From the NCBI GenBank assembly GCA_017649855.1, contig JAGCGA010000036.1, positions 35,540-99,539 of the forward strand: DNA of 64,000 bases, read 5' to 3'. The position numbers and the translations under genes are program-made. This document shows positions 15,334 to 24,764 of this stretch, in pieces (the stretch's first letter is position 1; each line of letters opens with the position of its first letter). Below the pieces are notes generated by a model, which was given only the letters and a program-made list of their open reading frames with translations, was not told the origin of the DNA and ran no database searches. Source of the DNA: Bacteroidales bacterium. Its GTDB lineage: Bacteria > Bacteroidota > Bacteroidia > Bacteroidales > WCHB1-69.

Positions 15334-16335
15334 ATGATCAAATACGAGGAACTCAACAAACAATTGGACCGTAAGGACTACCAGCCCCTGTACCTGCTCA
15401 TGGGTGAAGAGCCCTATTATATCGATCGCCTCTGCGAACGGTTTGAAAACGAAGTGATTGACGCTGACAGCCGCAACTTCAACCAGCTGGTTTTTTATGG
15501 CCAGGACAGTGCCGGCACCGACATTGCCGCTTCCGCCAAACAATATCCTTTCGGCAGCGACCGCCTGCTGGTCGTCGTCAAGGAGGCCAAGAAACTGAAG
15601 GAGTTCAATGCGCTGGTGGAATATGCCAAGAATCCGATCCCGTCCACCATCTTGGTGGTCTGCTACAAATATGGCAAAGCGGTGAAAGAGGCCGTGAAGG
15701 CTTTCGAGTCTGCCGGGGTCGTCTTCCAGTCCGATCCCGTCCGCGACTGGGACATCCCGAAGTGGATTCTCGGCCTCGCAAAGGAGTTCCAGTTCCAGCT
15801 AGACGCGAACACCGCAGAACTGCTGGCTGAGCATATGGGCAACGACCTGTCGCACATCTACAGCGAATTCGGCAAGCTGCGCCTCGTGTTGCCAGCAGGC
15901 AGCACCATCACCCCCGATGTGGTAGAACAACACATCGGCATCAACAAGGAATACAATATCTTCGAATTACAGGAGGCCCTAGGCGCCAAGAACAAAGCTC
16001 GCGCTTATAAGATCACGCTCAACTTCACCCAGCACCTGAAGGAAAACCCCAACATCAAGACCATCGCCATGCTGAGCCGCTTCTTCGGCAACATGATCGC
16101 CTTCCATCTCACCCCTAACAAGAACGACAAAGAGGCCGTGATGGCCGCCTTCAACACCAAAAATGCCTTCATTGCCAACAAGAATACCGGCTATGCCCGC
16201 AACTACTCCCTGCCGGAACTCACCAATATCATCTCCATCCTCCGTGAATATGACCTGAAGTCCAAAGGCCTCGGCTCCAACGCCGACGACGGAGAACTGC
16301 TGAAAGAGATGATGATGAAAATTATGGAACGATAA
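15334..16335 (+). CDS. holA: DNA polymerase III subunit delta
   Basis: Clamp-loader subunit delta, 333 residues, the usual size. The N-terminal nucleotide-binding-like domain has PLYLLMGEEPYYIDRLCERF. It continues with the KQYPFGSDRLLVVVKEA strand-helix segment and the C-terminal collar domain (NIFELQEALGAKNKARAYKI). HolA opens the beta clamp for loading onto DNA. It is monocistronic: its own -7 box is upstream and a bidirectional terminator downstream. Confidence 0.93.
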   Translation: MIKYEELNKQLDRKDYQPLYLLMGEEPYYIDRLCERFENEVIDADSRNFNQLVFYGQDSAGTDIAASAKQYPFGSDRLLVVVKEAKKLKEFNALVEYAKNPIPSTILVVCYKYGKAVKEAVKAFESAGVVFQSDPVRDWDIPKWILGLAKEFQFQLDANTAELLAEHMGNDLSHIYSEFGKLRLVLPAGSTITPDVVEQHIGINKEYNIFELQEALGAKNKARAYKITLNFTQHLKENPNIKTIAMLSRFFGNMIAFHLTPNKNDKEAVMAAFNTKNAFIANKNTGYARNYSLPELTNIISILREYDLKSKGLGSNADDGELLKEMMMKIMER

Positions 16336-16360
16336 CTTCCGGCAAACGGAGAGACACAAA

Positions 16361-16390
16361 AAAAGAGCATCATTAGGATGCTCTTTTTTT
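16361..16390. terminator. Bidirectional terminator between holA and tRNA-Cys
   Basis: Stem GAGCATC (16365-16371) and GATGCTC (16377-16383) with loop ATTAG, flanked by an A run on the left and eight T on the right. It can end holA transcripts from the left and tRNA-Cys transcripts from the right. Confidence 0.85.
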
Positions 16391-16392
16391 TG

Positions 16393-16463
16393 AGGTCTCT
16401 TCCAGATTCGAACTGGAGTCAACGGTTTTGCAGACCGGTACCTAACCACTCGGCCAAGAGACC
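16393..16463 (-). tRNA. tRNA-Cys (anticodon GCA)
   Basis: 71-nt cloverleaf on the minus strand. Acceptor GGTCTCT pairs with AGAGACC; D arm GGCCGAGTGGTTAGGTACC; anticodon loop CTGCAAA with anticodon GCA; T arm with GTTCGAATC. The discriminator base is U, as expected for cysteine tRNA. The 3' CCA is not encoded. Confidence 0.95.
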
Positions 16464-16588
16464 TTCACATTGAGGCTGCAAAAATACAATTCTTTTTTGA
16501 AAAAACAAAGGGATGCCTCAATTTTCTTATCCGACTGACAAACAGTCAAATAAGATTTATTTAGAAGGAGGATTCTGTCGTTGCCAGA

Positions 16589-17023
16589 CTATTTGATCGG
16601 GAATGGCACCACAATATCATCACAATAGGCGCAACGATAGGAGCGTTTCTTTTTGTCCACCAAATGGAACTCGTGGTCGAAATAGTGCTCCACGGAAGTC
16701 ACGCAACGCGGGTTCTTGCAGTGGATGATGTTGATGACCTTCTCGGGCACTTCCAGCTTCACCTTCTTGACTGTCTTGCCGTCCTCAATGATATTGACGG
16801 TGGCATTAGGATCAATCAAGCCTAAAAAGTCGTAATTGATATCAATGACATTGTTGATCTTGATAATATCTTTCTTTCCCATCTTGGCGCTGTAGGCATT
16901 GATGATGAGTGCCACGTTATAGTCAGCCTTGTCCAGATTCAGATAGTTGAACACCTGGATGCCATAGCCGGCGGTGATATGATCGATAACGATACCTTTT
17001 TCTATACTTGTAACCTCTAACAT
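16589..17023 (-). CDS. pyrI: Aspartate carbamoyltransferase regulatory chain
   Basis: Regulatory subunit of aspartate transcarbamoylase, 144 residues from the ATG at 17023 (MLEVTSIEKGIVIDHITAG). The N-terminal allosteric nucleotide-binding domain carries the IDHITAGYG motif. The C-terminal zinc domain has the four cysteines in CKNPRC and CAYC. It follows pyrB by 13 bp, so the pair encodes a class B PyrBI holoenzyme, feedback-regulated by nucleotides as in enterobacteria. Confidence 0.95.
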   Translation of the reverse strand: MLEVTSIEKGIVIDHITAGYGIQVFNYLNLDKADYNVALIINAYSAKMGKKDIIKINNVIDINYDFLGLIDPNATVNIIEDGKTVKKVKLEVPEKVINIIHCKNPRCVTSVEHYFDHEFHLVDKKKRSYRCAYCDDIVVPFPIK

Positions 17024-17036
17024 AACGTTTGAATTT

Positions 17037-17960
17037 TTAGTAAATACCAAGCAGTTTACAGATAAGGGCCATACGGACGAACATGCCGTTTCTGGCCTGG
17101 TTGAAATATTGGGCGCGCGGGTCGTTGTCCACCTCCACGCTAATCTCGTTCACACGTGGCAGCGGGTGAAGGATGTAGGTGTCGGGACGGGCGTAGGTCA
17201 TCTTCTCGGCATCCAGGATGAAACGGTCTTTCAGTCGGATATAGTCCTCCTCGTTAAAGAAACGCTCACGTTGCACACGAGTCATGTACAGGAAGTCGAG
17301 CTGACCCATATAGGGTTCCATCTTATCCACCTCCTGGAAGGGGATACCTTTTTTCTTGACCACCTCCTCGCGGATATACTCGGGCACGCGCAACTCTTCC
17401 GGAGAGATGAAGATGAACTTGACACCTTCGTAGTTGCTGAGGAACTTGACCAGGGAGTGCACCGTGCGGCCGAACTTAAGGTCACCGCAGAAGCCATAGG
17501 TCTTGTTCTCCACGCCTCCGCGCAGTCTTTCGATAGTCAGAATATCGGTCAAGGTCTGCGTAGGGTGCTGGTGTCCGCCGTCACCGGCGTTGATCAGCGG
17601 CATGTGGATGTAATGGGAAGCCATGCGGGGCGCACCCTCTTTGGGATGGCGCATGGCCGCAATATCAGCATAGCACTCGATGGTGCGCAGGGTGTCGGCG
17701 ATGCTCTCTCCCTTGGCTGTGGAGCTGGAATTAGGCTCCGAAAAGCCTATCACCTTGCCACCCAAACGCAACATGGCAGCCTCAAAGCTGAAGCGCGTGC
17801 GCGTGCTCGGCTCATAAAAAAGAGTTGCCAGGATTTTTCCCTCACAACTCTTACTGTATTTCTCCGGATCGGCGATGATTTGATGCGCCAGATCAAAGAT
17901 CTCACGAAATTCCTCACGCGTGAAATCGGACGGGTCTATCAAACTTCTGTTCTTTAACAC
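17037..17960 (-). CDS. pyrB: Aspartate carbamoyltransferase catalytic chain
   Basis: Catalytic subunit of the first committed step of pyrimidine synthesis: carbamoyl phosphate plus aspartate gives carbamoyl aspartate. 307 residues. The carbamoyl-phosphate motif is STRTRFSFE (about 54-62); HPTQTLTDI and the C-terminal LHPLPRVNE are intact. Upstream on the same strand is a TATTTTTG -7 box at 18034-18041. Operon with pyrI. Confidence 0.97.
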   Translation of the reverse strand: MLKNRSLIDPSDFTREEFREIFDLAHQIIADPEKYSKSCEGKILATLFYEPSTRTRFSFEAAMLRLGGKVIGFSEPNSSSTAKGESIADTLRTIECYADIAAMRHPKEGAPRMASHYIHMPLINAGDGGHQHPTQTLTDILTIERLRGGVENKTYGFCGDLKFGRTVHSLVKFLSNYEGVKFIFISPEELRVPEYIREEVVKKKGIPFQEVDKMEPYMGQLDFLYMTRVQRERFFNEEDYIRLKDRFILDAEKMTYARPDTYILHPLPRVNEISVEVDNDPRAQYFNQARNGMFVRMALICKLLGIY

Positions 17961-18033
17961 GATGAATCCTCCTATTATTTATTATGATGAATAATTAAAT
18001 GATACTCTTATCAAACCCCTGCAAACGACTTTG

Positions 18034-18041
18034 CAAAAATA
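18034..18041 (-). promoter_or_regulatory. -7 box TATTTTTG of pyrBI
   Basis: The minus strand reads TATTTTTG followed by CAAAGTC, 73 bp before the pyrB start. The 154-bp gap between pyrB and porU holds nothing else that I recognise; the porU stop is at its far end. Confidence 0.45.
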
Positions 18042-18114
18042 GGAAAATATCTACATATTTTTTGCATTGTTGAAAAAAAAAATCTCACGGGCTGTGAAAA
18101 GTCCCACTCCTCCG

Positions 18115-21100
18115 CTATAAAATCACCAGTTTTTCAACCGTTTCAGCTGTTTCCAGATTCTCATTGCGCACACGCAGACGGTACATGTAAACCCCTTTGC
18201 CGATCTTGTCGCCTGCATCGTCGAGACCATCCCAGGGGATCGGCTGACTCCTGTTGCCTTCCAGCACCTGGGTGGTGTTGATCGTCTTCAACAGCTTGCC
18301 GGAGATGGTGTACACCTGCACCTGCACATCAAAGACCCCGCCCGGCAGGTTGTGTTCAAAGAAGAACTCGGTATGGGTGGTGAAAGGATTCGGATAGTTC
18401 AACACATGACTCAGCATGAGTTTCTGATCGGAAATCACCTCAAAGGTCAGTTCCTTCTCCGAATGATTGTTGTTGATATCCCAGGCCCGCAACATGATGG
18501 TGTGTTTCCCGGCAGTCTGCTCCCCTAGCTGATAGCGGACCGTACCCATGTTGAAACTGTCTTTCTCCGTCTGATAGAAGTCGTTGAGGATGACCTGCGA
18601 ATCGGAAAGCCCGTCCATGACAGCCGTCAGGTCGTGGCCGATACCGTTGCCCGTGGTGTTGATACCATAGTTGTCTTTGATTTTGGCGATCAGCATCGGC
18701 GTACTGTTGACGATACCGCCATTGACAAAAGACTCATCGTTCAGATATAACTCTATCTCGGGTCCCTCCTTGTCATCCAGCCCCGAGGTGTCTGTGCCAC
18801 CGATGATAATATCGGTATAGGCTCCTGCCGCATCACTACTACTGCTACGTGCATAGTAGCTGATCTTGCCATTGCCATAATCGTAGTTGATGTCTTTGGG
18901 TAGATAAAAGGAAAAGGTGAAATAACCGTTTTTGACCGTGTTGTTGCCCTTGAACAGAATGCTTTTCTGGACCTCAAAACTGAACGGGTAACTAGTCGGA
19001 TCATTCTCCAGGGTGGAAACCATCATGCTCTTGTCATAAACAGACGGGAAAATTGTGCCATTGAAATCTTGTTGAAGCACATTCTGTTCGTCGGCGATAT
19101 GCCCACATACGGTAACCTTGGAGAAAGCCCGGAGGGTATCGGAGACCGTTCCGACCGCATGCTGGTTGATGGAATCCGTGACAACCTTATAATGCGGAAT
19201 GGCCAACGGCATGGAGGGATCACCATAGAGCACGAACATACCCAAACTGGAGGTGGAACCGCCGTATTGGTTTTTGCCATAGAGCATGATCTCCCCAACA
19301 GTCGGATAGCGGCCATAGTCCTCCTTGTTAAAGACAAACTTGAAGATGTTCTTTCCGAAGTTATTATTCGAGAGAGACCATGCCTCGCGAGCAGCCGTGA
19401 TCAAGGCCGACGCCCCACCATGGTTGTTGAAATAGACGATGTCAGCCGGTGAGAGAGTGGGCCGGTCATAGAAGCCGAAAGTACAAGAGAGCGTGAGCAT
19501 CAACGGTTGATTGTACCGGTTGGTCCAACTGTTGATGTCGGAATTCTCCAAGATACGTTCCGCAGCCCATCCATCTTTGCCGCTATGCCCTATGTAAGTC
19601 ATCATCAGGGCACCGCGGTTCATGCGGTTATTGATATCTTTGGTCACCTCCGGATAGCGCTGCCCGCCCGCGTTAGAGACCTGCTGGTATGCATCCAGGT
19701 AAATCTTGTCAAAATTGATATTCGGATTGGCCTCCTGGACAAACATCGTGAATGAATCCGCATTGGAGATGAAGTCATTACCCTCCTCATCATCAGCCAC
19801 GAAGGCCATGACGTTACGCCAGTCGGCCAGATTGGAGATGGCCGACGACTGTTCGGGAACAAGATTGGTGCGGGTGGTGTATTGGATGCTCTTTTCCACT
19901 GCCGTGTTCGCCTGTGCGGCTGTCGCAGCAGGGAAGCGCCCTACCGGCACATCGAACAGGCCGGCCCCATTCTCTCCTTCGTTGTCATCCAACAATCCCA
20001 AAACATCATCACAAGCATAAAAATAGATTTCCGATATGCTGGAATTTCTGGTTGTCGGTTGGTAATTAGGAACAAATGATTTTGTATTGGCCACCCGACC
20101 ACGATAGTCATAGCAGGGACGACCGAAGAGAAGCAGGTAGCGGGGATATTGCCCATTGGTACGGTCGTAGATCATCTTCGCATAATCGCGAATGGCCATC
20201 GGGTCCTGCGAGCCGCTGGAGAATTCGTTATAGACCTGTTGGGTCGTCACCACCTTGACGTTCATGCCGTCATTACTGCGTCGGAAGGCGGCGAGACGGT
20301 CAGCTTGGGTCTGGAAATCCGGATGGGTCACAATGATCATATCGACATTGGAGGTGGCGTGGAGATTCTGGTTGGCCACCCGCCCGGCAGGGGTCACTGA
20401 CAAGTAGTCCGTCCCGGAAAAGGCGATAAAATAGCGCAACGTATCGGTCAAGACCTTGAAAGAGGCACCCTCGGCGGTGGATTGCAACGCATACTGTACG
20501 CTCTTTGAGGGATCTGTGACATCCCAAACGTAAGTGGCTGGAGTAGCCCCCTTGATGTGGAACTCGGTCACCTGGCCGCTTCCAACCGTTGATGGATTAC
20601 AAAAGGGAACCTGGGCCGCATACATCGACAACCGGCATGGCACCTGCAACTCTATCCAGTCCAGATAGGCCAGCGAAGTGGTGCTGGGCTTGTTGTATTC
20701 CAAGGTGACAATCTGTAACGAGCCGGAGGGGGTATAGGAAAAAGTACCTTTAGCCATATTGGCCATTTGCTGCGAGTTCAACGAGGGGAGCACGACATTC
20801 CCAATCAAGTGATTGTTGACAGACACATTCATTCGGGACACGACCTTGGAAACACCCGCCACTGCAACGGACACCATGGCTTCTCCTCCTTGGACTTCGG
20901 GAGTATTAAAACGATATTGCCGAGAGGTGGTGATGTCAAAAAGATCCCCGAACCAGTCGCGACCAGACTCTCCAAAATTATTCAAATCATCCTCCACAAA
21001 ATCGTAATAAATGTATTCTGAGGTAGTGTTGTTGGCCTGCAATGAGCTGTTATCCATCACCGTGATGCGCTTCTTCTCCCCCACCCCGGGCGTGTTGGTA

Positions 21101-21954
21101 ATAAAATAATAGGAAGTGTCGGTATAGACATTGGTCATATGGGTGAATTTCTGATAGTCAGCACTATATGACCATGAGTGGGGTGACTGCCCATAGAAGA
21201 CCAGATAGTCGCCGTTATCCAGGGTGCCGTCTCCATTATCAAAGATACGGACAGGGAGTTCCATCAGATCCTCGGGACGAGGAGCGGCATTGGCCTCCGG
21301 GAGCATGGCCCCGCCATTACCGAAGACCGCCAGTTGGGAAGAGCTGATAGGAGCCTGCATGCCCATGGCTATCAGATCCTGATAGGTAACCTTGTGCATG
21401 CCTGTCTGGGTGACCCCGCAACGGTACCATTGGCCCGTGGCGAGCACCGACTGGCTGACATGGTCCTTGCCCGACTTGGCACGCGCCGGCTGGGCACCTT
21501 CCACCGTTAACGTCAACGAAACAAGACGCCGGTATTGACCGGAACCACTTTCCACGATGGGGACAAACGAGAGGAGGAGATATGGCTTTTTTCGGGAATA
21601 AGCCGACACCGCGTTGATTTTCAGTGTTTTCGACTGGAAATCTTCTGGGATCAACTGGACCTCTCCCGCCTTGACATCCTCATATTCGGTTTGTATAATG
21701 GAAACTTGATACGATTCATAAAAATCCTGTACAGGGATCATCTCGTAAAATGAGGGTACACCTGGATCCGTTTGGAGATAAACACAATCCTCAAAGGACA
21801 AAAAAGAAAGGACCCGATCTTCTGAAATGTGGTGCGTGATGGGGTCTTTCCATTGGATATTTATTTTTTTTTCGATTCTTTGTGCCTGAGCATCAGTCAA
21901 TTGAAAGATTGCACAGATAAAAAAAAGTATGGCCACCCAATATTTGTATCTCAT
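18115..21954 (-). CDS. porU: Type IX secretion system sortase PorU
   Basis: Gingipain-family (C25) transpeptidase that removes the C-terminal sorting domain from T9SS cargo and links the cargo to A-LPS at the cell surface. 1279 residues, close to other PorU proteins. It has a signal peptide (MRYKYWVAILFFICAIFQL), a long N-terminal beta region, and a C25 domain at about 560-930 with the catalytic pair H790 (YIGHSGKDGW) and C824 (LTLSCTFGF). Ig-like C-terminal domains follow. The last 85 residues resemble a sorting domain (LNYPNPF, KGVYMYRLRV), which PorU itself is known to carry. It is divergent from porP-gldJ. In F. johnsoniae porU is also a neighbour of gldJ. Confidence 0.93.
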   Translation of the reverse strand: MRYKYWVAILFFICAIFQLTDAQAQRIEKKINIQWKDPITHHISEDRVLSFLSFEDCVYLQTDPGVPSFYEMIPVQDFYESYQVSIIQTEYEDVKAGEVQLIPEDFQSKTLKINAVSAYSRKKPYLLLSFVPIVESGSGQYRRLVSLTLTVEGAQPARAKSGKDHVSQSVLATGQWYRCGVTQTGMHKVTYQDLIAMGMQAPISSSQLAVFGNGGAMLPEANAAPRPEDLMELPVRIFDNGDGTLDNGDYLVFYGQSPHSWSYSADYQKFTHMTNVYTDTSYYFITNTPGVGEKKRITVMDNSSLQANNTTSEYIYYDFVEDDLNNFGESGRDWFGDLFDITTSRQYRFNTPEVQGGEAMVSVAVAGVSKVVSRMNVSVNNHLIGNVVLPSLNSQQMANMAKGTFSYTPSGSLQIVTLEYNKPSTTSLAYLDWIELQVPCRLSMYAAQVPFCNPSTVGSGQVTEFHIKGATPATYVWDVTDPSKSVQYALQSTAEGASFKVLTDTLRYFIAFSGTDYLSVTPAGRVANQNLHATSNVDMIIVTHPDFQTQADRLAAFRRSNDGMNVKVVTTQQVYNEFSSGSQDPMAIRDYAKMIYDRTNGQYPRYLLLFGRPCYDYRGRVANTKSFVPNYQPTTRNSSISEIYFYACDDVLGLLDDNEGENGAGLFDVPVGRFPAATAAQANTAVEKSIQYTTRTNLVPEQSSAISNLADWRNVMAFVADDEEGNDFISNADSFTMFVQEANPNINFDKIYLDAYQQVSNAGGQRYPEVTKDINNRMNRGALMMTYIGHSGKDGWAAERILENSDINSWTNRYNQPLMLTLSCTFGFYDRPTLSPADIVYFNNHGGASALITAAREAWSLSNNNFGKNIFKFVFNKEDYGRYPTVGEIMLYGKNQYGGSTSSLGMFVLYGDPSMPLAIPHYKVVTDSINQHAVGTVSDTLRAFSKVTVCGHIADEQNVLQQDFNGTIFPSVYDKSMMVSTLENDPTSYPFSFEVQKSILFKGNNTVKNGYFTFSFYLPKDINYDYGNGKISYYARSSSSDAAGAYTDIIIGGTDTSGLDDKEGPEIELYLNDESFVNGGIVNSTPMLIAKIKDNYGINTTGNGIGHDLTAVMDGLSDSQVILNDFYQTEKDSFNMGTVRYQLGEQTAGKHTIMLRAWDINNNHSEKELTFEVISDQKLMLSHVLNYPNPFTTHTEFFFEHNLPGGVFDVQVQVYTISGKLLKTINTTQVLEGNRSQPIPWDGLDDAGDKIGKGVYMYRLRVRNENLETAETVEKLVIL

Positions 21955-21980
21955 TCTTCGTTTTTTTTAGAAAATGCATT

Positions 21981-22017
21981 TGCATGATAATAACGCACTG
22001 CAGTTGTTATTATTGCA
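21981..22017. promoter_or_regulatory. Dyad-symmetric site between porU and porP
   Basis: Inverted repeat ATAATAAC (21987-21994) and GTTATTAT (22006-22013), extended outward by TGCA on both sides (21981-21984 and 22014-22017). It lies between the divergent porU and porP-gldJ genes. The symmetry fits an operator for a dimeric regulator of both units; no T run makes it a terminator. Function is inferred only. Confidence 0.35.
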
Positions 22018-22066
22018 ATGTTTGTAACAAAATTATATTTATTAAAGTATAATATAAACTTTTTTG

Positions 22067-22074
22067 TATTTTTG
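22067..22074 (+). promoter_or_regulatory. -7 box TATTTTTG of porP-gldJ
   Basis: TATTTTTG followed by CACGCT, 22 bp before the porP ATG. Matches TAnnTTTG. Confidence 0.5.
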
Positions 22075-22096
22075 CACGCTACAAAAGTTTTAAGAT

Positions 22097-23140
22097 ATGC
22101 GTAACCGAATCATAATCCTTTTCACCGCAATTTTGTCGATTGGCTTCTTCCAGGCCAACGCGCAAGATGCTCTATTTTCGCAGTTCTATGCGAATCCGTT
22201 ATACTTGAATCCTGCCATGGCTGGAACCAATGTATGTCCGCGCGTCGCATTCAATTTCCGCGACCAATGGCCAGCCGCATCCGGCACATTCATGACCTAC
22301 ACAGCATCTTATGACGAGCATTTCGACAAGCTTTCCGGTGGTATCGGCGTTTTGTTGTTTGGCGACCGTGCCGGTGAGGGCGGTTGTATCAACACTTATA
22401 ATGCCAGCTTTATGTATTCCTTCAAAGTGAAGGTTGCCAAAAAATTCAACTTGCGCCTGGCTTTGCAGGCCACCTATCAAAACAAGTCATTGGATTGGAA
22501 CAAGTTGACATTCGGGGACATGATAGATCCAAAATATGGTTTCGTATATCAGACCAACGAACAACAACCTGGCAAGTTGAGCCGTAGCATCTTCGACATG
22601 TCTGCAGGACTTTTGGGCTACACGCCCCATGTCTATTTCGGCATGGCAGCGCACCACATCACCCGTCCATACCAAGGATTCCTCGTCCAGAGCGGCTCGG
22701 ATGCTCCCGAGGCCCGTCTTCCGGTAAAATGGACTGCCCACGTGGGTGCCTATTTCGATCTGAAACGCAAGAGCAAAAAGGAGACCTCTTTTGGTGATAT
22801 CTCCATCAGCCCGAACTTCATCTATGAGCATCAGATGTGCTTCAACTACTTCAACGAAGGTTTCTACCTGAACTTCTACCCCTTCACGGTAGGTGCTTGG
22901 TTGCGCCATGGTTTGACCTATCGGAATAAAGAAGAGGAGATCTCCACCTACAATCTGGATGCCTTCATCGTGATGTTCGGTATTGAATACAACTGGTTCA
23001 AGATCGGTTACTCCTACGATGTCACTATCAGCCAATTGGCAAATGTCACAGGTGGCAGCCACGAGGTCTCTCTGCAATTGCTTCTGCCGTGTCCTAACAA
23101 GAAACAGGCTTTGAAAGACCTCAAGTGCCCGTCCTTCTAA
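22097..23140 (+). CDS. PorP/SprF family type IX secretion membrane protein
   Basis: Outer-membrane beta-barrel of the PorP/SprF family, 347 residues. Signal peptide to about residue 22 (FFQANAQ), then the hallmark N-terminus DALFSQFYANPLYLNPAMAGT. Alternating hydrophobic strands run to the C-terminus. PorP/SprF proteins work with the T9SS, either as core parts or as cargo-specific partners that anchor secreted proteins. The gene precedes gldJ by 51 bp and shares its promoter and terminator. Whether it is the core PorP or a paralogue cannot be told from one copy. Confidence 0.9.
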   Translation: MRNRIIILFTAILSIGFFQANAQDALFSQFYANPLYLNPAMAGTNVCPRVAFNFRDQWPAASGTFMTYTASYDEHFDKLSGGIGVLLFGDRAGEGGCINTYNASFMYSFKVKVAKKFNLRLALQATYQNKSLDWNKLTFGDMIDPKYGFVYQTNEQQPGKLSRSIFDMSAGLLGYTPHVYFGMAAHHITRPYQGFLVQSGSDAPEARLPVKWTAHVGAYFDLKRKSKKETSFGDISISPNFIYEHQMCFNYFNEGFYLNFYPFTVGAWLRHGLTYRNKEEEISTYNLDAFIVMFGIEYNWFKIGYSYDVTISQLANVTGGSHEVSLQLLLPCPNKKQALKDLKCPSF

Positions 23141-23191
23141 TTGTCTAACACCTTTCAGAAATTTAATAAACGGAAATAATTACATAAAACA

Positions 23192-24706
23192 ATGAATACA
23201 ATCAAAAACGTATCAACTGTATTATTCATCATGGCCCTTGTGTTTGGCCTGAGCTCCTGCAAAAAAGAGTCTTCCCCCACTACTGGTTGGACCTATAATG
23301 ATGCTAAGAACGGTGGTTTTGAAGTGGCTCCTTTCGAAGAGCAAGCTACAGGACCCGGTCTCGTCTTCATTGAGGGTGGTACCTTTGTGATGGGTCAGAT
23401 GGAAGAAGATGTGATGAAAGACTGGAACAACACCCCGCGCCGTGTGTCTGTCGCCTCTTTCTACATGGACGAGTGCGAGATTTCCAATGTGGACTATCTC
23501 GAATACCTTTATTGGCTGGAGAGAGTCTTCATCCCGCAAGACTTGAAGGTGGTTTACGACAATGCCGTACCTGATGAGAATGTTTGGCGTGATCGTCTCG
23601 GCTACAATGAGCCGGATGTGGAATACTACTTCCGTCATCCTGCCTACAGACATTATCCCGTGGTGGGCGTCAACTGGCTTCAAGCCACCAACTACGCTGC
23701 TTGGCGTACCGACCGTGTCAACGAGAAGATCCTCGCCGACCGCGGCTATGTGGACTATGCCGAGACCCCGACCGCTGAAGGTTACTTCAACACGGATGCT
23801 TACTTGACTTATGAGACCTACGAGGCAGAAGGCCAAAAGCGTCTCCGCTATATCTCTTCCGGTGAGTACCGCAATGTAAAGATGGAAGACGGCATCCTGC
23901 TGCCCAAATACCGCCTCCCTACCGAGGCTGAGTGGGAATACGCCGCCTACGGTCTGATCGGCAACACCCTCAACGAGCGCGTGCTCGAACGTAAAGTATA
24001 TCCTTGGAACGGACAACAACTCCGTACCGAAGACAAGAAATACTATGGTAACTTCATGACCAACATCCGTAGAGGACGCGGTGACTATATGGGTATCGCC
24101 AGCTCCTTGAACGATGCCGGTTTCAAGACCAAAGAGGTCTACTCCGACTGGCCAAACGACTACGGCTTGTATCAAATGGCTGGTAACGTTGCCGAATGGG
24201 TGATGGATGTATACAGACAAAGCTCCCACGACGATGTGACCGAATACAACCCGTTCCGTGGTAACTACTTCGAGACCAAACAGCTCCTCGAAGACGGAAC
24301 CGTGGCTGAACGTGATAGCGTCGGTAAGATCCCGATGGTTCCCGTTTCTGACTTCAAAAACGACAGAAGACGTAACTATCGTGCTGCCGACAACAAGAAC
24401 TATCTCGATGGCGACTGGCAGTCTCTGCAAGACATGGACAGCTGGACCAATGCCACCACCAACACGGAAGCTACCGAGCAGATGTACCGCAAGAGCACTA
24501 ATAACTACGAGTGGTCTCTGGTCAGCGACCAAGCCCGTGTTTACAAGGGCGGTTCTTGGCGAGACATCCCCTACTGGTCAGCTCCTGGTTCCCGCCGTTA
24601 CCTGGACGAGGATGAGGCTACCGACTATATCGGATTCCGTTGTGCCATGGCCCGCGTAGGCAGCCAAACCCAAGGCACGAAAGCCTCTAAAAAGAGAAAG
24701 AAATAG
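23192..24706 (+). CDS. gldJ: Gliding/T9SS lipoprotein GldJ (FGE-sulfatase fold)
   Basis: 504-residue lipoprotein (LSSC, lipid cysteine C23) with one formylglycine-generating-enzyme-like domain. The head of the mature protein (TGWTYNDAKNGGF, GPGLVFIEGGTFVMG, WNNTP) and the segments VVGVNWLQATNYAAWRTDRV and GFRCAMARV fit GldJ better than GldK/PorK, whose mature start is different (GELxGV). GldJ stabilises the GldK-GldN ring in F. johnsoniae. No gldK, gldL, gldM or gldN follows; the unit ends at a strong terminator. Its location beside porU supports GldJ. The C-terminus is lysine-rich (KASKKRKK). If it were PorK instead, the absence of porLMN would be even more unusual. Confidence 0.82.
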   Translation: MNTIKNVSTVLFIMALVFGLSSCKKESSPTTGWTYNDAKNGGFEVAPFEEQATGPGLVFIEGGTFVMGQMEEDVMKDWNNTPRRVSVASFYMDECEISNVDYLEYLYWLERVFIPQDLKVVYDNAVPDENVWRDRLGYNEPDVEYYFRHPAYRHYPVVGVNWLQATNYAAWRTDRVNEKILADRGYVDYAETPTAEGYFNTDAYLTYETYEAEGQKRLRYISSGEYRNVKMEDGILLPKYRLPTEAEWEYAAYGLIGNTLNERVLERKVYPWNGQQLRTEDKKYYGNFMTNIRRGRGDYMGIASSLNDAGFKTKEVYSDWPNDYGLYQMAGNVAEWVMDVYRQSSHDDVTEYNPFRGNYFETKQLLEDGTVAERDSVGKIPMVPVSDFKNDRRRNYRAADNKNYLDGDWQSLQDMDSWTNATTNTEATEQMYRKSTNNYEWSLVSDQARVYKGGSWRDIPYWSAPGSRRYLDEDEATDYIGFRCAMARVGSQTQGTKASKKRKK

Positions 24707-24727
24707 TCTCTAACCTTGATCACCACA

Positions 24728-24764
24728 AAAAAAGAGGATGTCCTATTGGTCATCCTCTTTTTTT
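24728..24764. terminator. Bidirectional terminator behind gldJ
   Basis: Perfect 10-bp stem AAAGAGGATG (24731-24740) and CATCCTCTTT (24751-24760), loop TCCTATTGGT, with A run on the left and T run on the right. The right arm also encodes the last codons of the convergent small gene, whose stop codon falls in the loop. Confidence 0.85.

Noticed and set aside
23192..24706. Gene called gldK/porK
   Set aside because: The mature N-terminus and the porU neighbourhood fit GldJ better, although both share the FGE-like fold.
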